Of a stretch of DNA of 64,000 bases, positions 1 through 12,661 are shown piece after piece. This DNA is from Steromphala cineraria (Eukaryota; Mollusca; Gastropoda; Trochida; Trochidae), in the NCBI GenBank assembly GCA_916613615.1, contig OU744735.1:44358468-44422467 (forward strand). The letters are read 5' to 3'. The notes below the pieces were generated by a model. That model was not told where the DNA came from, made no database searches, and was given only the letters and a program-made list of their open reading frames with translations. The translations under genes were made by a program, and so were the position numbers. Positions within the stretch are counted from its first letter, which is position 1, and each line of letters opens with the position of its first letter.

Positions 1-780
1 TTGTAATATCCTTGCCAGCTGATATTACACGTGTATGTTTATTAATTGAAACGTTGTAATATCCTTGTCAGATGATATTACACGTGTATGTTTATTAACT
101 GAAACGTTGTAATATCCTTGTCAGCTGATATTACACATGTATGTTTATTAATTGAAACGTTGTAATATCCTTGTCAGATGATATTACACGTGTATGTTTA
201 TTAACTGAAACGTTGTAATATCCTTGTCAGCTGATATTACACGTGTATGTTTATTAACTGAAACGTTGTAATATCCTTGTCAGATGATATTACACGTGTA
301 TGTTTATTAATTTAAACGTTGTAATATCCTTGTCAGCTGATATTACACGTGTATGTTTATTAACTGACACGTTGTAATATCCTTGTCAGATGATATTACA
401 CGTGTATGTTTATTAATTGAAACGTTGTAATATCCTTGTCAGCTGATATTACACATGTATGTATATTAATTGAAACGTAGTAATATCCTTGTCAGACGAT
501 ATTATACGTGTATGTTTATTAATTGAAACGTTGTAATATCCTTGTCAGCTGATATTACACGTGTATGTTTATTAATTGAAACGTTGTAATATCCTTGTCA
601 GCTGATATTACACATGTATGTATATTAATTGAAACGTAGTAATATCCTTGTCAGACGATATTATACGTGTATGTTTATTAACTGACACGTTGTAATATCC
701 TTGTCAGCTGATATTGAAATTAATACGTTGTTTTATCCTTTTCAGCTGATATTACACATGTATGTATATTTATTGAAACG
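1..780. repeat. 53-bp satellite array, about 15 units, running off the left edge
   Basis: Head-to-tail units of exactly 53 bp start at 1, 54, 107, 160 and so on to 690. Each opens with TTGTAATATCC and closes with a GAAACG-like end. Unit 14 is internally shortened and the last, most diverged unit is 728-780. A dimorphic site alternates CAGCTG and CAGATG through the first nine units, giving a 106-bp higher-order period. Two later stretches repeat a longer block in which the site becomes CAGACG. Most units also carry ACACGTGT. The array is cut by the window edge, so its true size is unknown. There are no CRISPR-type spacers, because the whole unit repeats. Confidence 0.95.
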
Positions 781-2112
781 TTGCAGTGTTCTATCTTATG
801 TCTTCATCTACAAATCTATATATTCCTATTGTCAAAGTTCAGGCATGGATGGAATATTTAACTTTGCTATTTAACAAATAATTTGTTTTTTTCTGTTATG
901 ATACAATGGTAATGAATGTCAATGCCCACTTGAGTCGAACAACGTGCAAAGGAAAACTTATCATAACTGTAAATCAATGATAACTTGAACTAGGTCAAGA
1001 CAGTAAACACGTGAGCCACTTGGTTTGATTGATTTAGTTCAGAATTTTCTTATCAAGGATGCATAGTTTGGTAAAAAGAGATTTGCTTATTTGAATTAAC
1101 TGAAAAAAATAGAGTGCCTTTTACAGTCCGTTCTTCTGGTGTTGTTCTTCAATGCTGACCGAGGGATCGTATGCATTGAGGATTTCGCATAAAGCAAATA
1201 CTATTACAGAAAAACATGTTCATTTCTCTATAAAGGTGGTGTTTTATTGCATGTTTTTCAAAATACCTACAAATGAATGGCATGTCAAATAGTGATATAT
1301 AATGTAATCTTCCGACGTTCCGTGGTACTTCCGGTTTGAGATATGTTACGATGACGATGTCATAGGATTTAAATGAAAAGTCATAACAAAATAATTCTTA
1401 TGAAATAGCCATCTCGTCGGCTATTAATTTTTGTTTGGCCCGACACAAGGACGGACTATAGCATTTTTCTGTCCGTCCTTAACCAAATTTGTCCGTCTTG
1501 GACGTTGAGACGGACTATTTTTCCTACACGATAAGGTAACCATCAGCTTTCCAACTTGGCAAAAAGGGCAGTGCAATTCGTCTGCCAGTCAAGTCAATTC
1601 GATTTGGCTTAAACTCTTCCATTCACTAAGGTGGAATGAGTAAAAGCAACTTTTTATGATCTCAAACTTTTTAAGATCCCAAAAGAATACCTTTATTCGA
1701 GAGTTTGCAACGAGAAAAGATTATCTTGTGGACCCGACGGAAGCACAGCTCATACTTATTGCATTAACGTCTGTATGGTAATGGATAAATATTGAAATGT
1801 TCTTGACAGATGCTAGTCACACATATGACCCCAACAATTTTAACAATGTACTTTAACTCATTCCAAATTATTTCAAATTCTGTGTCAAAATATTAACTTA
1901 TTTCTAGAACTTAAAAATTGCTTTCTTCACATTGCACTAATAAGTTTGCATGATCGTTCCACTTTATACAATTTACAAATGCTATATTACATTAATTCTC
2001 GTTTCGGTAAAAACTTTGACGGACATACGTGAATAGTACTATCTATTTAGTAATTACCCTGACAAAGTACGATCAATAGTTACATTGCTTAAATGTGATA
2101 AATGAAGACTAC
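781..2112. other. Gene-free AT-rich stretch
   Basis: I see no ORF of note, RNA gene or long repeat here apart from the small inverted cluster listed at 1447-1515. Composition returns to ordinary AT-rich single-copy-looking DNA after the satellite. Function is unknown. Confidence 0.5.
1447..1515. repeat. Cluster of short inverted GACGGAC/GTCCGTC repeats
   Basis: A perfect 10-bp inverted pair, AAGGACGGAC at 1447-1456 and GTCCGTCCTT at 1471-1480, has a 14-nt loop. It is followed by a second pair, GTCCGTC at 1491-1497 and GACGGAC at 1509-1515. Two adjacent hairpins of the same heptamer are unlikely by chance. This could be a remnant of a small foldback element. No coding context is visible. Confidence 0.6.
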
Positions 2113-2690
2113 TTTACGACGTCCCGTTTCATAACATATTTATGAAACGAGTGAATGGGTTGGTATTTAACGAGCTGACCCGCTGACATTATGACGTCAT
2201 ACTCAACAATTGTGACGTCATCATTATGTCACGTCATTCGGTCAGCGCGCGATGTTATTACACAATGTGTAATAACATTGTAGATTTATTAAACAGTGAT
2301 ATCTTCTACGGGAGAGTAATAAATAGAGAATACTAAACGACGTCCCGTTTCATAACATATTTATGAAACGAGTGAATGGGTTGGTATTTAACGAGCGAAA
2401 GCGAGTTAAATACCTATACCATTCACGAGTTTCATAAAAATGTTATGAAACGGGACCGAGTTTAGTATTTTATTTATTACTTGCTTAATAACATCGTAAA
2501 AATACAAAGAAAGTCGCCAACATGACTGTCGCGGCCGGCCCGCTGACATTATGACGTCATACTTAACAATTGTGACGTCATCATAACGTCACGTCATTCG
2601 GTCAGCGCGCGATGTTATGACACATAGTGTTATAATATGGTTGATTTATTAAACAGCAATATCTTCAACGGGAGAGTAATAAACATGTAT
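2113..2690. mobile_element. Composite foldback element with duplicated CRE-rich block
   Basis: The layout is: half hairpin (2113-2175), block A (2179-2325), complete hairpin (2329-2469), spacer, block B (2539-2685). In the complete hairpin two arms of about 68 bp, starting AATACTAAAC and ending GTTTAGTATT, pair over most of their length; the half hairpin repeats its left arm. Blocks A and B are direct copies, close to 88% identical by eye. Each has two TGACGTCA palindromes plus a TCACGTCA, bracketed by CGCTGAC and GTCAGCG in inverted orientation (2181-2247 in A). Block A also holds a perfect 13+1+13 palindrome centred near 2265. No coding capacity is seen, so this looks like a non-autonomous element. 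The family name is unknown to me. Confidence 0.75.
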
Positions 2691-5600
2691 AGTTAACAAC
2701 ATGATTATAAAATTTACAAAGTTTTTAATGATATACAAATCACATACAAAATCAAAAATTGAATAGTTCTAGAAATAAGCAAGTTAGGTAATTATATGGT
2801 TTAATGCGTTTTCTTAGAAACTGGCATAGAACACCAACATTCTAGAGATAGGACAAGCATGCATAGTCCAATCTAGTGAAAACACAATAGATCACTAGGC
2901 TTGAAAAAAAACATATATTTTGATTGTACAAGTTTTATAGTTTCCCTTGTTTATGGAAGCTTGGTTCCACAACTACCCTTAAATTCACTCGGACAATTCA
3001 TATGAAAATTCATATTTACTAAAATACTCTTGCACGGAGGATCAGTTAAAATATAATTTTAATGATGATATGACTCATTTTCTTCTTGGATTCCTAACAT
3101 AATCAACAACCCTATAATTACCTAATTAAGAGGGTATAAGTGACGGTGAGAAGATTATAGCGTGTAAATTAACCTTGTTTATTCGCATTATACAGCTGCT
3201 GCCTACAACATATTACACTAACTAATTAATTAAGTCGCTCGACGTGACACTAATGTAATAGGGGAAGTCAGTCGTTTTCAGGATCAATGATCTTGAGTCG
3301 TTATCCCATTGCAGATCTGAACAACACTGGCGATCCCGCTAAAGTATTGGAAAAATGCAATTTCCTTAGTTAAGATATATTAATGAAAATTGCTCATTTT
3401 TGTAAATCGAGAATAAACGTTATAACAGTATAAACCAGGTATTGCTGGGATTTATACTGTCACTGGTGCCATAACACATGCTGGGAAAGATATGTGTTTA
3501 TCACCTTAAATTTGTAACAACATACATATTCACAAAGTAATGTACAATTAACATTGCGTTTTAGATGTAAAAAAAATACTTTAGATACATCGTGAATCAG
3601 ATAATGCCACTGGTATATCTCAGCAGCATGTTTTGTAATGTCCGTGACCAATATGAAATAAACAGAAATTTGTCCTTTTTCAGTTTGAACATATTATAAG
3701 CATTTAATCTATCATGTTACAAACCGATATATTATACAAAGTTGATGTGAATGAACAACACTATGTCATGGTAAAAACATAAATATACATCAGAACATAC
3801 CTTGATGTGAACGTTCCAAAGTCGGAGAGCTTTCTACTTGGAACCGCTGGTATGATCTGTAAAATAAAATTGCCTGTTTTATTGATAAATGAAGACAATA
3901 AAATATACTTGCATAATACAGAAAACACACAAATGGAAAAACGATGTCCCCAAAATAGTTATACGTTGCTCCTACAATGGGATGTATAAAAACGTTGAAA
4001 GGTTGGAAACGAGATCTTTACCCTAGGGAGATTTAATAATGAACACGTCCAATATTTGCCGTACTCTGCAGCACGATTTTATTGATTTGAATCAATTTGA
4101 TTCTAATGACTTCCACACAATAATCATGTTAACAAACAGAGTGTCGTTTCAATTTCGATAGGACAAAGAATATAATTAATTAGGAATAGTTCCAATGGTA
4201 TATACTTTCAATAAAGGTATGTACTGTTAGAATAGGTGATTAGTTCCCAACACGCAATCATAATAATCTGGAAACATGGCATGCATTTTATTGCTTAAAA
4301 TCGATTTCGGTTGTGGAAATGTTATCAATAAGCTGACATGGTATTTTCACACGCATTTATCGATAATGAATTATCTGACTTTAGCAGTGTTGCAATCGGA
4401 TTATTCGAAGTGTAAAGACATAGTAATTATAACACTCTCAGACATACGTCCCGCTCAAAGAACATCGCGAGTACTTATATTTGATTTAAAAAAAAGATAT
4501 ATGTATCTCCTTTTTTCCAGAAACATGTTCTAGCAAACAGTTAACAAAATACTCTTCTGAAGTAAAAACGAAGGCACTAATGAAGAAAAAGATAAAAAAG
4601 TTGAAGACTTCTATCCGCCATTGCTTTTGATATTTTTTGCACAGCTTTTCTTCTCAAAACATATTTGTTTCAATGACACAATTTTACACAAAAACACAAA
4701 ATGACACCATTTTTTCATTTCATATCATCAACGTTGATACCTTCAAATTTATGTCAGCTTTATTCCGAGAAAACATTGTTGTTGTGGTAGATTTTGTGAG
4801 AATATCAGGAAATATTGGAGAGTGTCTACAACATATTCAGTTTGATGGGTTTTTAGACTGTGTTACCTATTCATTAGTGTTTAATACATACTACTGGTAC
4901 AACATACATACCATTGTAATCCCGTACGGCGTTCTTTCAATTCTTACCTCATGTTGCCCATAAAAAAAGCTTTTCATTAAAAAAATACCAACCTCTGTCA
5001 ACTTGTTTTGAACTGACAAGGTAAATGCAAATTTGGACAGGGAAGTGACTTTTTGTTTTAATTAAAAGTGACTTTTAACTTTGCTGGTAGATGAGTAATA
5101 TAAAGGGAGTTAAAGTCATTCTTTAAAACATCAACAAGTATATTGTTTTACACACAAAACTTGTTTTGACAGAATAGGATCTTACGTTTTTTAAATAGCA
5201 ATCAATGTGGTAGATTCTAAAAAAAAGAAATATTATTTGAAAAGAGAATAATACTATTTAAGTCTATGAACGTATTTTCATTAAAAGAATGGATATCAAA
5301 AGATGTATGATATCAAGAGAATTTTTTATTATCGACAATTAAATGTGATATTTAAGGTGATCCATTTTCAGTAATAGAATTGTTCCATTTTTGCAGTTAC
5401 TGAAGAATTACGGAAATTTGGAGATTATAATTATAAAATCTGTATGGTACATGTAGCTGTATACTTTTTATTCTTAGCTAAGAGTTTGCTGAGACAGATT
5501 AATGATCCATTCTTCCCTAAAATCTGAGTTATGGAAACATTTACAGGCAAACGAGTTTTTTGCTAAGACCATTTTTCACTTAAACTTTTTAGTGACTCTG

Positions 5601-6866
5601 AGACCAGTTAAATAAAATCCCAATGTCGATATTTATCATCATGAATATAATAAAATAAACATATGCATAGCCTGGATTTATCACGAAGATATATCGAAGA
5701 TTATCACGAATTAGTTGCTCACGAAGTGTAAGGTTTCTACAAAACAAATAACTCTCGAAATTTGCTAATACATCATTTCATTTGGCATCTTAGACAGATA
5801 TTTAGAAGATAATACGTTTTAATATGAGCTTGAAATGGCATTTTTGTAATTTAATAGATACTGGTTTGTTTGTTAGTTTATGACTTGTGATTTATTGCAA
5901 AGTTGTCAGAACATATATTTTGTTCAACAAAGGCACTGCCCACAATGTATTTAATAACCAGATTATCAATGGAAACTTTTTGAAAATTTATTTTTTATTT
6001 TTTTCCGCTACATAGGTGACTATATCCACTTTATGGTAAATAAGGGGAGTCTCTTTCAACAATTGTACCCTCTTTTATAGGAACATGTTGAACTTACGTT
6101 TATTGCTGACAAGCGAATTAAATGCAAGTAAGGTAAAATTGATCTTGACATATACTCTACATCTGATTGTTGATTCAACGAAGGTTACTATTCCTGATTT
6201 CCACCTAATTATTTAAGTACTTTTTGAATGGTCGCACTTCACATTTGTAATTATGGCTAGACTTGTTTTAACTTCTAAGACACATGATAATAAAACTTGA
6301 GACCAGCTCTTTTGCCAGAACTTCCAAGTGAAGGGTTTTGAAAACATCTCCAATATCTTTTGTAATCAAGGCGAATCTGATTCGGCATAAGGGGACGGAT
6401 AATGTGGATTATCTCCCGTCTATATAGGTAAGAGGCGGAAATTACTTCCCACGTTTGCAGCTCTAAACACGCAAACTGGACATTACATTGAATAGGACGC
6501 GTGGCATAATCTACATGTTTGACTATTCCAACATATTATCCATCTAAATACACTGCATTGAAACATAGCTTTTAAACATGAACACACATAATGCAAACGA
6601 TGTAGTAACCTGATAACAATACAAATATCAAGGTTTGATTCAAACAATACTTTGCACAAATACATGAAAGTACACGATGTTTGCAGACATGATGTACATG
6701 ATTGTGCTTAGTAGTTTACATAAACAAGGAACTTTAAAGTGGGTTATATAATTCAGCGGAATCAGTGTGAATTGAGAATAGGTCAATTAACGAACTGTTA
6801 GTTAAACTGTAACAACGCCGCATGTCATCTAGATATGGTACTCCTAAACGCAGAACCACGCAAAAA
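2691..6866. other. Gene-free AT-rich stretch
   Basis: About 4.2 kb with only short ORFs. The longest is 4637-4963, 108 codons, beginning at a TTG just before a T-rich tract and CAG. None shows a recognisable domain, codon-usage contrast or repetition elsewhere in the window. No tandem or long inverted repeats were spotted. It may be intergenic or intronic. Confidence 0.4.
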
Positions 6867-6985
6867 CAATTCAGACTTTGAAATGAAAACATATTTTTTT
6901 CTATTCTGATTGGCCCTAACAGGGTCATGTGACAGCTATACATTTTAATGAACCCTGAAGTGGAGGTCATTCAATGTGAATGAAG
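6867..6985 (+). repeat. Interspersed repeat family R1, copy 1
   Basis: This aligns with 17841-17965 over about 110 bp. Shared stretches include TTCAGACTTTGAAATG, ATTCTGATTGG, GGTCATGTGA and AATGAACCCT. Both copies are the same orientation, about 11 kb apart. It may be a fragment of a non-autonomous DNA transposon, or a remnant of an older unit of the 12-kb array described at 13946-64000. No ORF conservation is seen. Confidence 0.65.
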
Positions 6986-7206
6986 GACTATTTTAACAAT
7001 GTAGCAGTGTTGAAACCAACAAAACATACTGTTTTCACATATATATTTTAGTGTTAAGATAGGACCAGATATTTATAAGTGGGTTTAAACCTGAAGTAGA
7101 ATTGTACCAAAATAATATATTTTTTAATCTTTTTCTGTGAACTACTTTCAGTTAACTCACCTGAGGAAAGAGGCACTTATGTGGAAGCTTAGGGCATGTT
7201 ACAAAG

Positions 7207-7310
7207 AATCCTGCGCAAGCTTTGCCTGTTATACATGTTTAACTTACAAGTTTCAAACGGGTTATAACCGTGTAGAAAAACACATTATGAAATTCATTTC
7301 ATGATTTATT
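7207..7310 (+). repeat. Half copy of palindromic repeat family R2
   Basis: This stretch matches the right arm of the palindrome at 18877-19049. The matches include ACAAGTTTCAAAC, GGTTATAACCGTGT and GAAATTCATTTC in the same order. Only one arm is present, so the element is either truncated or an older relative. It follows family R1 here, as it does at 17.8-19.0 kb. Confidence 0.65.
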
Positions 7311-8089
7311 GACATATAATATTGTACTTGATTAGCAATACAAACTTTACAATATGGTAATAAGTATGAACTATGAAAGTATGAACATGTATTTTGCTTT
7401 TTCTTTGGCACTGAAAATGATGCCTTTCATATACAAATTCCAGATATATATGTGTTTTGATACTGCTTATCGCATTAAGGAATAATACTTATTATGTTAC
7501 CTTGGATTATATTCCCCATAGTGATTAACAAAATTCGAACAAAATTAGTTATGGAGATATGAATTTGAAAAAAATGACACATTTCTTCATTGGGAGACAT
7601 AATAATCAATCTAAATATAATATCACAAAACATTCTGTCCCCTAGAGGATACTTTCTTAACAGTGAATACCCTTCGCTTGAATAAATTGAGAGACAATTC
7701 AGTCATCAACTGAAAATACCAATTTCATTAGTAATATGGATCTCCTTGTTTTAATGTTTCGAATGAGAACCCAAATGGATTAGATAGAGCATCAGGCTAC
7801 AGAAGCCAACCCGAGTGAACTCCGTCAATCAGTTAGTAACAGCCGAGTGTTCTGGAATCTCCTGCACTACTTGTGTATCTGCCAGTTCATTAATGAGATC
7901 TGAAGACATGAACACCCCAGGGTCACATCACTGTTTTCCACCTCATCCCATAAATCCAATAGCGTCCATGTCACGTGACCTCCTGCAGTGCTTGATTAAT
8001 CTAGTCAGTAAAAGTGTAACATCATTGCCGACCAATATGTCACTTGATCAGCGGTCGTTTGTGGTTCGTTTCACACTCAATAGCAAAGC
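7311..8089. other. Gene-free stretch
   Basis: AT-rich to 7.8 kb, then somewhat richer in G+C up to the 43-bp tandem repeat. An ORF from 7815 to 8162 runs into that tandem repeat and has no recognisable domain; I do not call it a gene. Confidence 0.4.
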
Positions 8090-8265
8090 GTGTTACCGGA
8101 TTCTCACCAACCTAGCTAGTTGGGATATAGTTGTGTTACCTGATTCACACCAACCTAGCTAGTTGGGATATAGTTGTGTTACCTGAATCTCACCAACCTA
8201 GCTAGTTGGGATATAGTTGTGTTACCTGATTCTCACCAACCTAGCTAGTTGGGATATAGTTGCGA
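8090..8265. repeat. 43-bp tandem repeat, about four units
   Basis: Units start at 8101, 8144, 8187 and 8230, exactly 43 bp apart, with a partial unit from 8090. Each contains CCAACCTAGCTAGTTGG, which is palindromic around CTAGCTAG apart from one bulged C. Units differ by only one or two bases, so the expansion is recent. It produces two spurious ORFs that read through it. Confidence 0.9.
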
Positions 8266-10782
8266 TTATTCGGGGAAATAGTGTTTTATTCAATTGTATG
8301 AGTTGCAATGATCACCTAAGGAGGGGAACTACTATTGTTCGTAAAAGTAAATTTGGAGTTACTAAACCATGTTTTAAATGGTTCTGTTCAATCCTCCAAA
8401 AGAAAAAGTAAGAATTTTCTCAGAGCGTCCTGATTTTCCGTATAATGAAGTTATCGAAAGGATTTTCCTGTTTTTTTAAAAATATAAATCGTCCAAATGC
8501 CCTTTAAAGACAACGCCCTTTGTCACTCAGTTATTTGAATTCATAAAATAATATTCAACAGTATCAAGCAAGAACTACTGGAAGCCATTTGAGATGCACA
8601 CCTCTTAGTCATTTGCATTAGAGAAAGGGAGCATTTTAAGGACACCTTTAAATGTAACAAAAAAATTGCCCTGCAATATGTAAATTTGATTTACTTTTCC
8701 GGAGATTACGACAAACTATTGGAATGTTATCATAGATATTGATTCTAATAAAAACCAGTTAAAGATGACAAGATGAATAAAGGTGGTTTAAGTATAATTT
8801 ATGCTAATGCTCTAATACATCAAAGAAGAACGTTTTTGACATTGTAATGATTAATTTGTTACTCCGTTTTCGAACTCATAACGCATTTCAAAGGCATACC
8901 AAATGAATAAAATTCCATTTCCTAAATATCTTGATTGGATTTGTAAATTGTAAAGTCAAGAAGACCGTAAAAGGAATTCTTAAAATAACAGTGTTTTCGT
9001 TTAAAGTTTCGTATCCTTTCAACTATTCTGTAATCATAAAGGACTATTTACTTATTATATATACATTACCTATTTCGTGATAATCGGTTCTTTCTGGTTC
9101 GCAATTCTTATTGGAAACAATTATGCATTTCATTTGTTACATTGAAGTATTCTCGCCAGATTATTTAACAAAAAACATTATATTTTTAACAAATATGTTC
9201 AATCAAATTTTGAGATGAAGGCAGTTTTTATAGACTTGGTCAAACTCAATTATCATGAAATCTTGATAACATCCATCCAATATAAGAAACAAAACAGAAA
9301 CAGCAGTACATTTAGATTGTTTTAATGTCAGCAACGCTGTTTTCGTTTAAGGTTCGAATGAGGAAGAATCGTGATGTAAATGAGTTATAGAGCATCCTTG
9401 GTAAATAAAACAATGTCCAAAAGAATTGCTATCACGGTCAATAGAAGGTAACAGTTATTTCTGAATTGAATGTCACCTCTACTTGTTATCCTGTCAATAG
9501 GAAAAGTTTAACTCAAACTTCAATGACATGTGCATAATTCTTCCTCTTTGATATCCTTTGTAGATCTGGGCTATGTATGATCTTAACAACGTTCTGTATC
9601 GTTTTCGTATCGGGATAATCAAATTCTCTCTGTCATAGCCATGTCTGTTCTCTATACATGTGCAATGGGCTGTCACTCTGCAGCAAACCAGAACCAGAGC
9701 TCTCTATTGATCATGCTTTTTGTTGGATGACAAACACATTTGTTGAACTTCCTGTTTTTGATAATGCGTTAATTCAACATGCATGAAAAATGACCAGTGT
9801 CACTTTAAAGGCTTCTATCTTATTGTTGTTATCTCAAAACACCACGTGGAACATTAAAGAGATATAGGGACGTGTGCTGTACAATTTCATACAGAGTTTG
9901 AAGTTGATTTTGATGATGAAGTACTAAAATCCAGTTGTAATACTTTTTCAGCCATATTTGGAAGCCTGGTTGGCGGGATGATAGACTCACAATGCAAATA
10001 CTTACTACAGTAGGTGTTGCTCGACTATGGGGGTTCGGTTCGAATGTAAGAAATCTGAGGCGAAAAGTATAAGCATTTGTACCATTTCAGATAATGTCAT
10101 TGTATGACAATTTACGAGTAACTATAAATCCAGCATGTATCATTAGCTAAAGTGTATTTAGAAGGGATGTCGTAAGAGATTATTCTACGAAGCGTATAAA
10201 CATATCATTTTGGTTTGAAAAAAATAAAACAGCAAGATTTAAGGTATACCTATACAGAAGTTCCTGTTTGAAATATGGAAACTAGCTAGAAACACGCGTA
10301 GAACATTTTATGATGCTCGATACCCGATATCTATTGCTAACCGATCATTAGCGTTAAATGATAACTATCAGCATTTAACGAAAACACGGAAAATAACATC
10401 AATGTGATGTAAGAATTTCAATAATGTTTTGTCGCCTTCGAAAAAACAGATATAAGTGAATCGAAAAAAGCATAACCAAGCATTCATTTTCGTTGTGAAA
10501 ATTAGCATTTGGTCAGCAGTAGTATCTTTATCACATATCATTAAAGAACAATTAAGGTAAATATCAGGCACATCTGCAATGTGTTCAAATACAACGTCCT
10601 AAATCCTCTTCCAGACACAGACCTAAACCACAGAGTCTAAGGTATTTTGTCCCAGTAAAAACACCTGTGTCTCTGTCATCCTCTCGGACATTATTCACTT
10701 TATCAGCTTTTAGTATTAGCGGAAACAATCCGTCTTGTTGACAACTTTCTTCGGTCCCTTCCCAGAAACAAACTAGCTAAAC
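8266..10782. other. Gene-free AT-rich stretch
   Basis: No convincing ORF, no tandem repeat and no long palindrome. A weak tRNA-like segment near 9968-10043 is discussed under findings. The 10.55-10.70 kb part is somewhat richer in C and shows short similarity to 25.15-25.25 kb, too weak to call. Confidence 0.4.
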
Positions 10783-10790
10783 GACTACTT

Positions 10791-10836
<46 letters not shown>

Positions 10837-10863
10837 AGCTGACGCTGCCGTTGCTGCTACTAT

Positions 10864-10914
<51 letters not shown>

Positions 10915-10974
10915 GTCTAATACTTCTTCTACTTCTACCACTACCACTACCACTACCACTACCACTACCACTAA
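10783..10974. repeat. (TAC)n/(ACC)n trinucleotide microsatellite
   Basis: An interrupted run of TAC triplets, then ACC/ACT triplets, then an ACCACT hexamer tract, extends over about 190 bp. A short non-repeat interruption lies near 10839-10863. On the minus strand it translates to poly-valine, which is an artefact of the repeat and not a protein. Length polymorphism is expected. Confidence 0.97.
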
Positions 10975-12156
10975 CATTTGTACAGGGAATGCAGCTTCAT
11001 GTTGCTAATTTATAACCACAATTTGTCTACGTCATTAATGTATCATTAGCAATGTTTAAGACTTTTTTAGAGTTATCCAAATTAATATATGTTATGCAAT
11101 GTGTTTTATCTTCAGAGAACAACACATCTCATGAACCAACCTAATAATGTACAGTCGTAGAATAGAGTATTCATGTATCACGCAAAACCCATCAGATGCC
11201 ATGTTTGTGCGAACACATTTCATTCATCTGAATTTCATTCAACTGATTATGGTACATTTGTTTTGAAATTTCAAGGATTGATTTCAAAACATAGAATCGC
11301 AAAAGGTAACATATTGTTATTATGTACGTGGGGTCATTATGTACCTAAAAGTGTAACTGGCCGTTTAACATCTATTATCAAATAACTTGTTTAAAATATA
11401 TGATACATACAGATATTTCTATAGCGTAATTGCCTGGATAAGTGCCGAATTATCGTAAGTTATGTGATATGAATATATGCTTATCCAATTTATACTGTAT
11501 AAACTATTTTAGTCATCAATGTTTTGTCGAAGCTTTGGTTTTTATACGCTAACGCAGTTGGATTTACATCAGACACATCAATCTAACAATTTCTTCATTT
11601 TTTATAATCATACTATCCACAAGAAGGGCATCAGCATAAGCTTTACCAGAAGAATTGATGTAAAGTAATGATACCTCCCTTATTCATCTTCAGCCACCTC
11701 CATAATCCTCATCCTAGACATACTTCAGCTACTTGTCAGATTGCCAAACAGATTTCTACTCTGTGTACTGGTTTGACAGTACCTTATTCATCTTCTCTAA
11801 CGTTTTTCTACTATAATTTTGTTCTTGTTGTTAGAAAAACAACATTCAATAACTCCCATTTTAAATACATAATCTGGACTTATATAGGCATTGCTTTATA
11901 AGACAACAAGTCACTTTATTATATGATGGACGAGTGATCTGTCTTCTGATTGGTCGAGGAAGGTGGTCACCGACAATGATCAAACCTTATGTTGACCGCG
12001 GGAAACGTCACGCGAGGTCAACATAACAATCCAATGACCTGGAGCTAAAAATAGATCGCCACTAGGAGGAGCGCCGTAAAGAGTTGCTTCCGAAAAAACT
12101 TAAAATAAGTGAATAGTTTTCAAAATAACTGAAACGTTCATAAATCATATAATAAA
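10975..12156. other. No gene; diverged copy of a 24.9-kb block near 11.6-11.8 kb, then GC-richer leader
   Basis: The stretch around 11640-11780 aligns loosely with 24890-25020: both have a TTGATGT/CTGATGT start, AATCCT near CAGACATAC or TAGACATAC, and CTCTGTGTAC. From about 11925 to 12100 the sequence is richer in G+C (GATTGGTCGAGG, CGCGGGAAACGTCACG). It leads into the palindrome at 12157, so it may belong to the same element. Confidence 0.4.
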
Positions 12157-12300
12157 ACAGTTGTTGACTTCAGTTATCGGTGAATCCAATGGTTTATTGA
12201 CCTCGGAAACTTATGTTCACCTCGGCTGTCGCCTCGGTAAACATAACTGTTCCGAGGTCAATAAACCATTGGATTCACCTCAACTGAAGTCAATAATTGT
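12157..12300. mobile_element. 144-bp near-perfect palindrome, foldback or MITE type
   Basis: Two arms of about 60 bp (12157-12217 and 12241-12300) are inverted copies with few mismatches. Both contain GAATCCAATGGTTTATTGAC on one strand or the other. The loop near 12218-12240 holds CCTCGGCTGTCGCCTCGG. No ORF is present. A snap-back element or the terminal part of a non-autonomous DNA transposon is the simplest reading. Confidence 0.8.
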
Positions 12301-12661
12301 ATAATGTTATGTCAGCTTTCTTTATCCTTTGTCCAGCTAAGACACAGTTGTAAACCATTGGGTCAGCAGTCACCTCACAAGTACAGTGTTTGTATTATAG
12401 ATATTGAGAACAATCACTATCAACTAAGATGTCAAAAGGGACGAAATGAATGCAAGATGGTCAATGTATTATTTATGATAATATTCCATTACAATAGAGA
12501 AGACACAGTTGTTAAAAATGGAGTCAGGACTCAAATTATGTCAACTAACCTTATCAGTATAATGTTTTTTTCCCTTTAGATATTGACTCCAAACCAGCCT
12601 GTCAAAGAGGACGTTATATACAAGGTGGTGAAAGTATCATTTATGATAACATTCCATTAGA

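Noticed and set aside
1..780. CRISPR array
   Set aside because: The complete 53-bp unit repeats with no unique spacers, and the context is eukaryotic.
4637..4963. Possible exon after a strong-looking T-tract plus CAG acceptor
   Set aside because: No domain, no donor partner identified and no conservation within the window; one acceptor-like site in AT-rich DNA is common.
7815..8411. Two forward ORFs, one ending in and one starting in the 43-bp repeats
   Set aside because: They are carried by the tandem repeat, with no domain and no splice or start context.
10777..10977. Minus-strand ORF that is almost all valine
   Set aside because: It is the translation of a trinucleotide microsatellite and has no other content.
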